Shown here: piece by piece, positions 63,859-64,000 of the stretch
How positions within the stretch are numbered: the stretch's first letter is position 1
Layout of the letters: the number at the start of each line of letters is the position of its first letter
Origin: a virus
IMG/VR virus record: IMGVR_UViG_3300037297_000078
Span: 56,531 to 120,530 of that record
Length of the DNA: 64,000 bases
Reading direction: 5' to 3' (one strand)
Translations under genes and position numbers: made by a program
Notes under the pieces: model-generated
Database searches by the model: none
The model's input: the letters and a program-made list of their open reading frames with translations, nothing else
What the model was told of the DNA's origin: nothing

Positions 63859-64000
63859 ATGCTTTTTGAGTCTTCTGTTTACAGAGTAGAAAAAATAATA
63901 AAACCAACAAAAGCAAGTGGTTTTAAAAACATAGAGGTAGGAGATATAATAATATGTTCTATTTGGTTACATAGCACTATAAAAACAATTTCAAGGAGTG
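63859..64000 (+). CDS. Partial gene running off the right edge
   Basis: First 47 codons visible (MLFESSVYRVEKIIKPTKAS, IEVGDIIICSIW). The gene at 62290 is a shortened relative. AAAAAGGAG precedes the start. Too short to name. Confidence 0.5.
   Translation, partial: MLFESSVYRVEKIIKPTKASGFKNIEVGDIIICSIWLHSTIKTISRS

Noticed and set aside
1-64000. CRISPR array
   Set aside because: No series of regularly spaced identical repeats was seen; the repeated elements found are gene families, the 35-base units at 27.7 kb and short inverted repeats.

Overview
The window reads as part of the genome of a large, AT-rich tailed bacteriophage. The support is a terminase large subunit interrupted by an intein, a phage-type GroES, an Hsp20, an SSB-like protein, RNA ligase, polynucleotide-kinase-like and nucleotidyltransferase genes, a tRNA cluster, densely packed genes with ATGA/TAATG overlaps, and many very small proteins. 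Four candidate lipoproteins or secreted proteins suggest contact with a bacterial envelope, but the sequence does not fix the host.

Layout. (1) 1-13.7 kb, minus strand: packaging and virion genes (TerL with intein, glycine-zipper membrane proteins, a 677-residue protein with a kinase-like domain), then a PHP phosphoesterase, GroES, Hsp20, a frameshifted HNH gene, a frameshifted dual-specificity phosphatase and a terminase-like ATPase without nuclease. (2) 13.7-14.0 kb, minus strand: four tRNAs (His, Thr, Pro, Asn). (3) 14.1-19.6 kb, minus strand: accessory genes (lipoprotein, membrane proteins, ATP-grasp, tandem paralogues). (4) 19.6-19.97 kb: divergent switch region with competing hairpins. 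(5) 20-64 kb, plus strand: a long accessory/early region with almost one gene per 400 bases. It includes two HExxH proteases, a lone receiver domain, two radical-SAM proteins, a macrodomain, RNA ligase, deaminase, HslV-like and nicotinamidase/nicotinate phosphoribosyltransferase genes, a GHKL ATPase joined to an HExxH motif, DUF932 and a permuted NlpC/P60-like protein.

The main discovery is a multicopy gene family, here called the MCL family: 17 full-length copies, one with an internal deletion and one 3' remnant, between 15.8 and 61.2 kb. Each copy encodes about 131-149 residues, usually starting Met-Cys-Leu, with ordered blocks VYK, FYRS, W[DN]F, PT..E, G[LF]H.Y, KF[RK]V, [DN]IVA[VI] and a near-invariant C-terminal Cys. 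Copies fall into two subfamilies that are largely separated along the map. Between 43 and 56 kb they alternate with one to several unrelated cargo genes, giving a cassette-like pattern. Their function is not known to me. Two copies that lack Cys2 lie in a duplicated 22-24.6 kb module whose modules each begin with a covarying three-hairpin leader RNA.

Five genes carry single frameshifts (10.9, 11.3, 28.1, 29.2 and 32.3 kb). These may be decay, phase variation or assembly errors. They are annotated as broken with the reconstructed reading stated.
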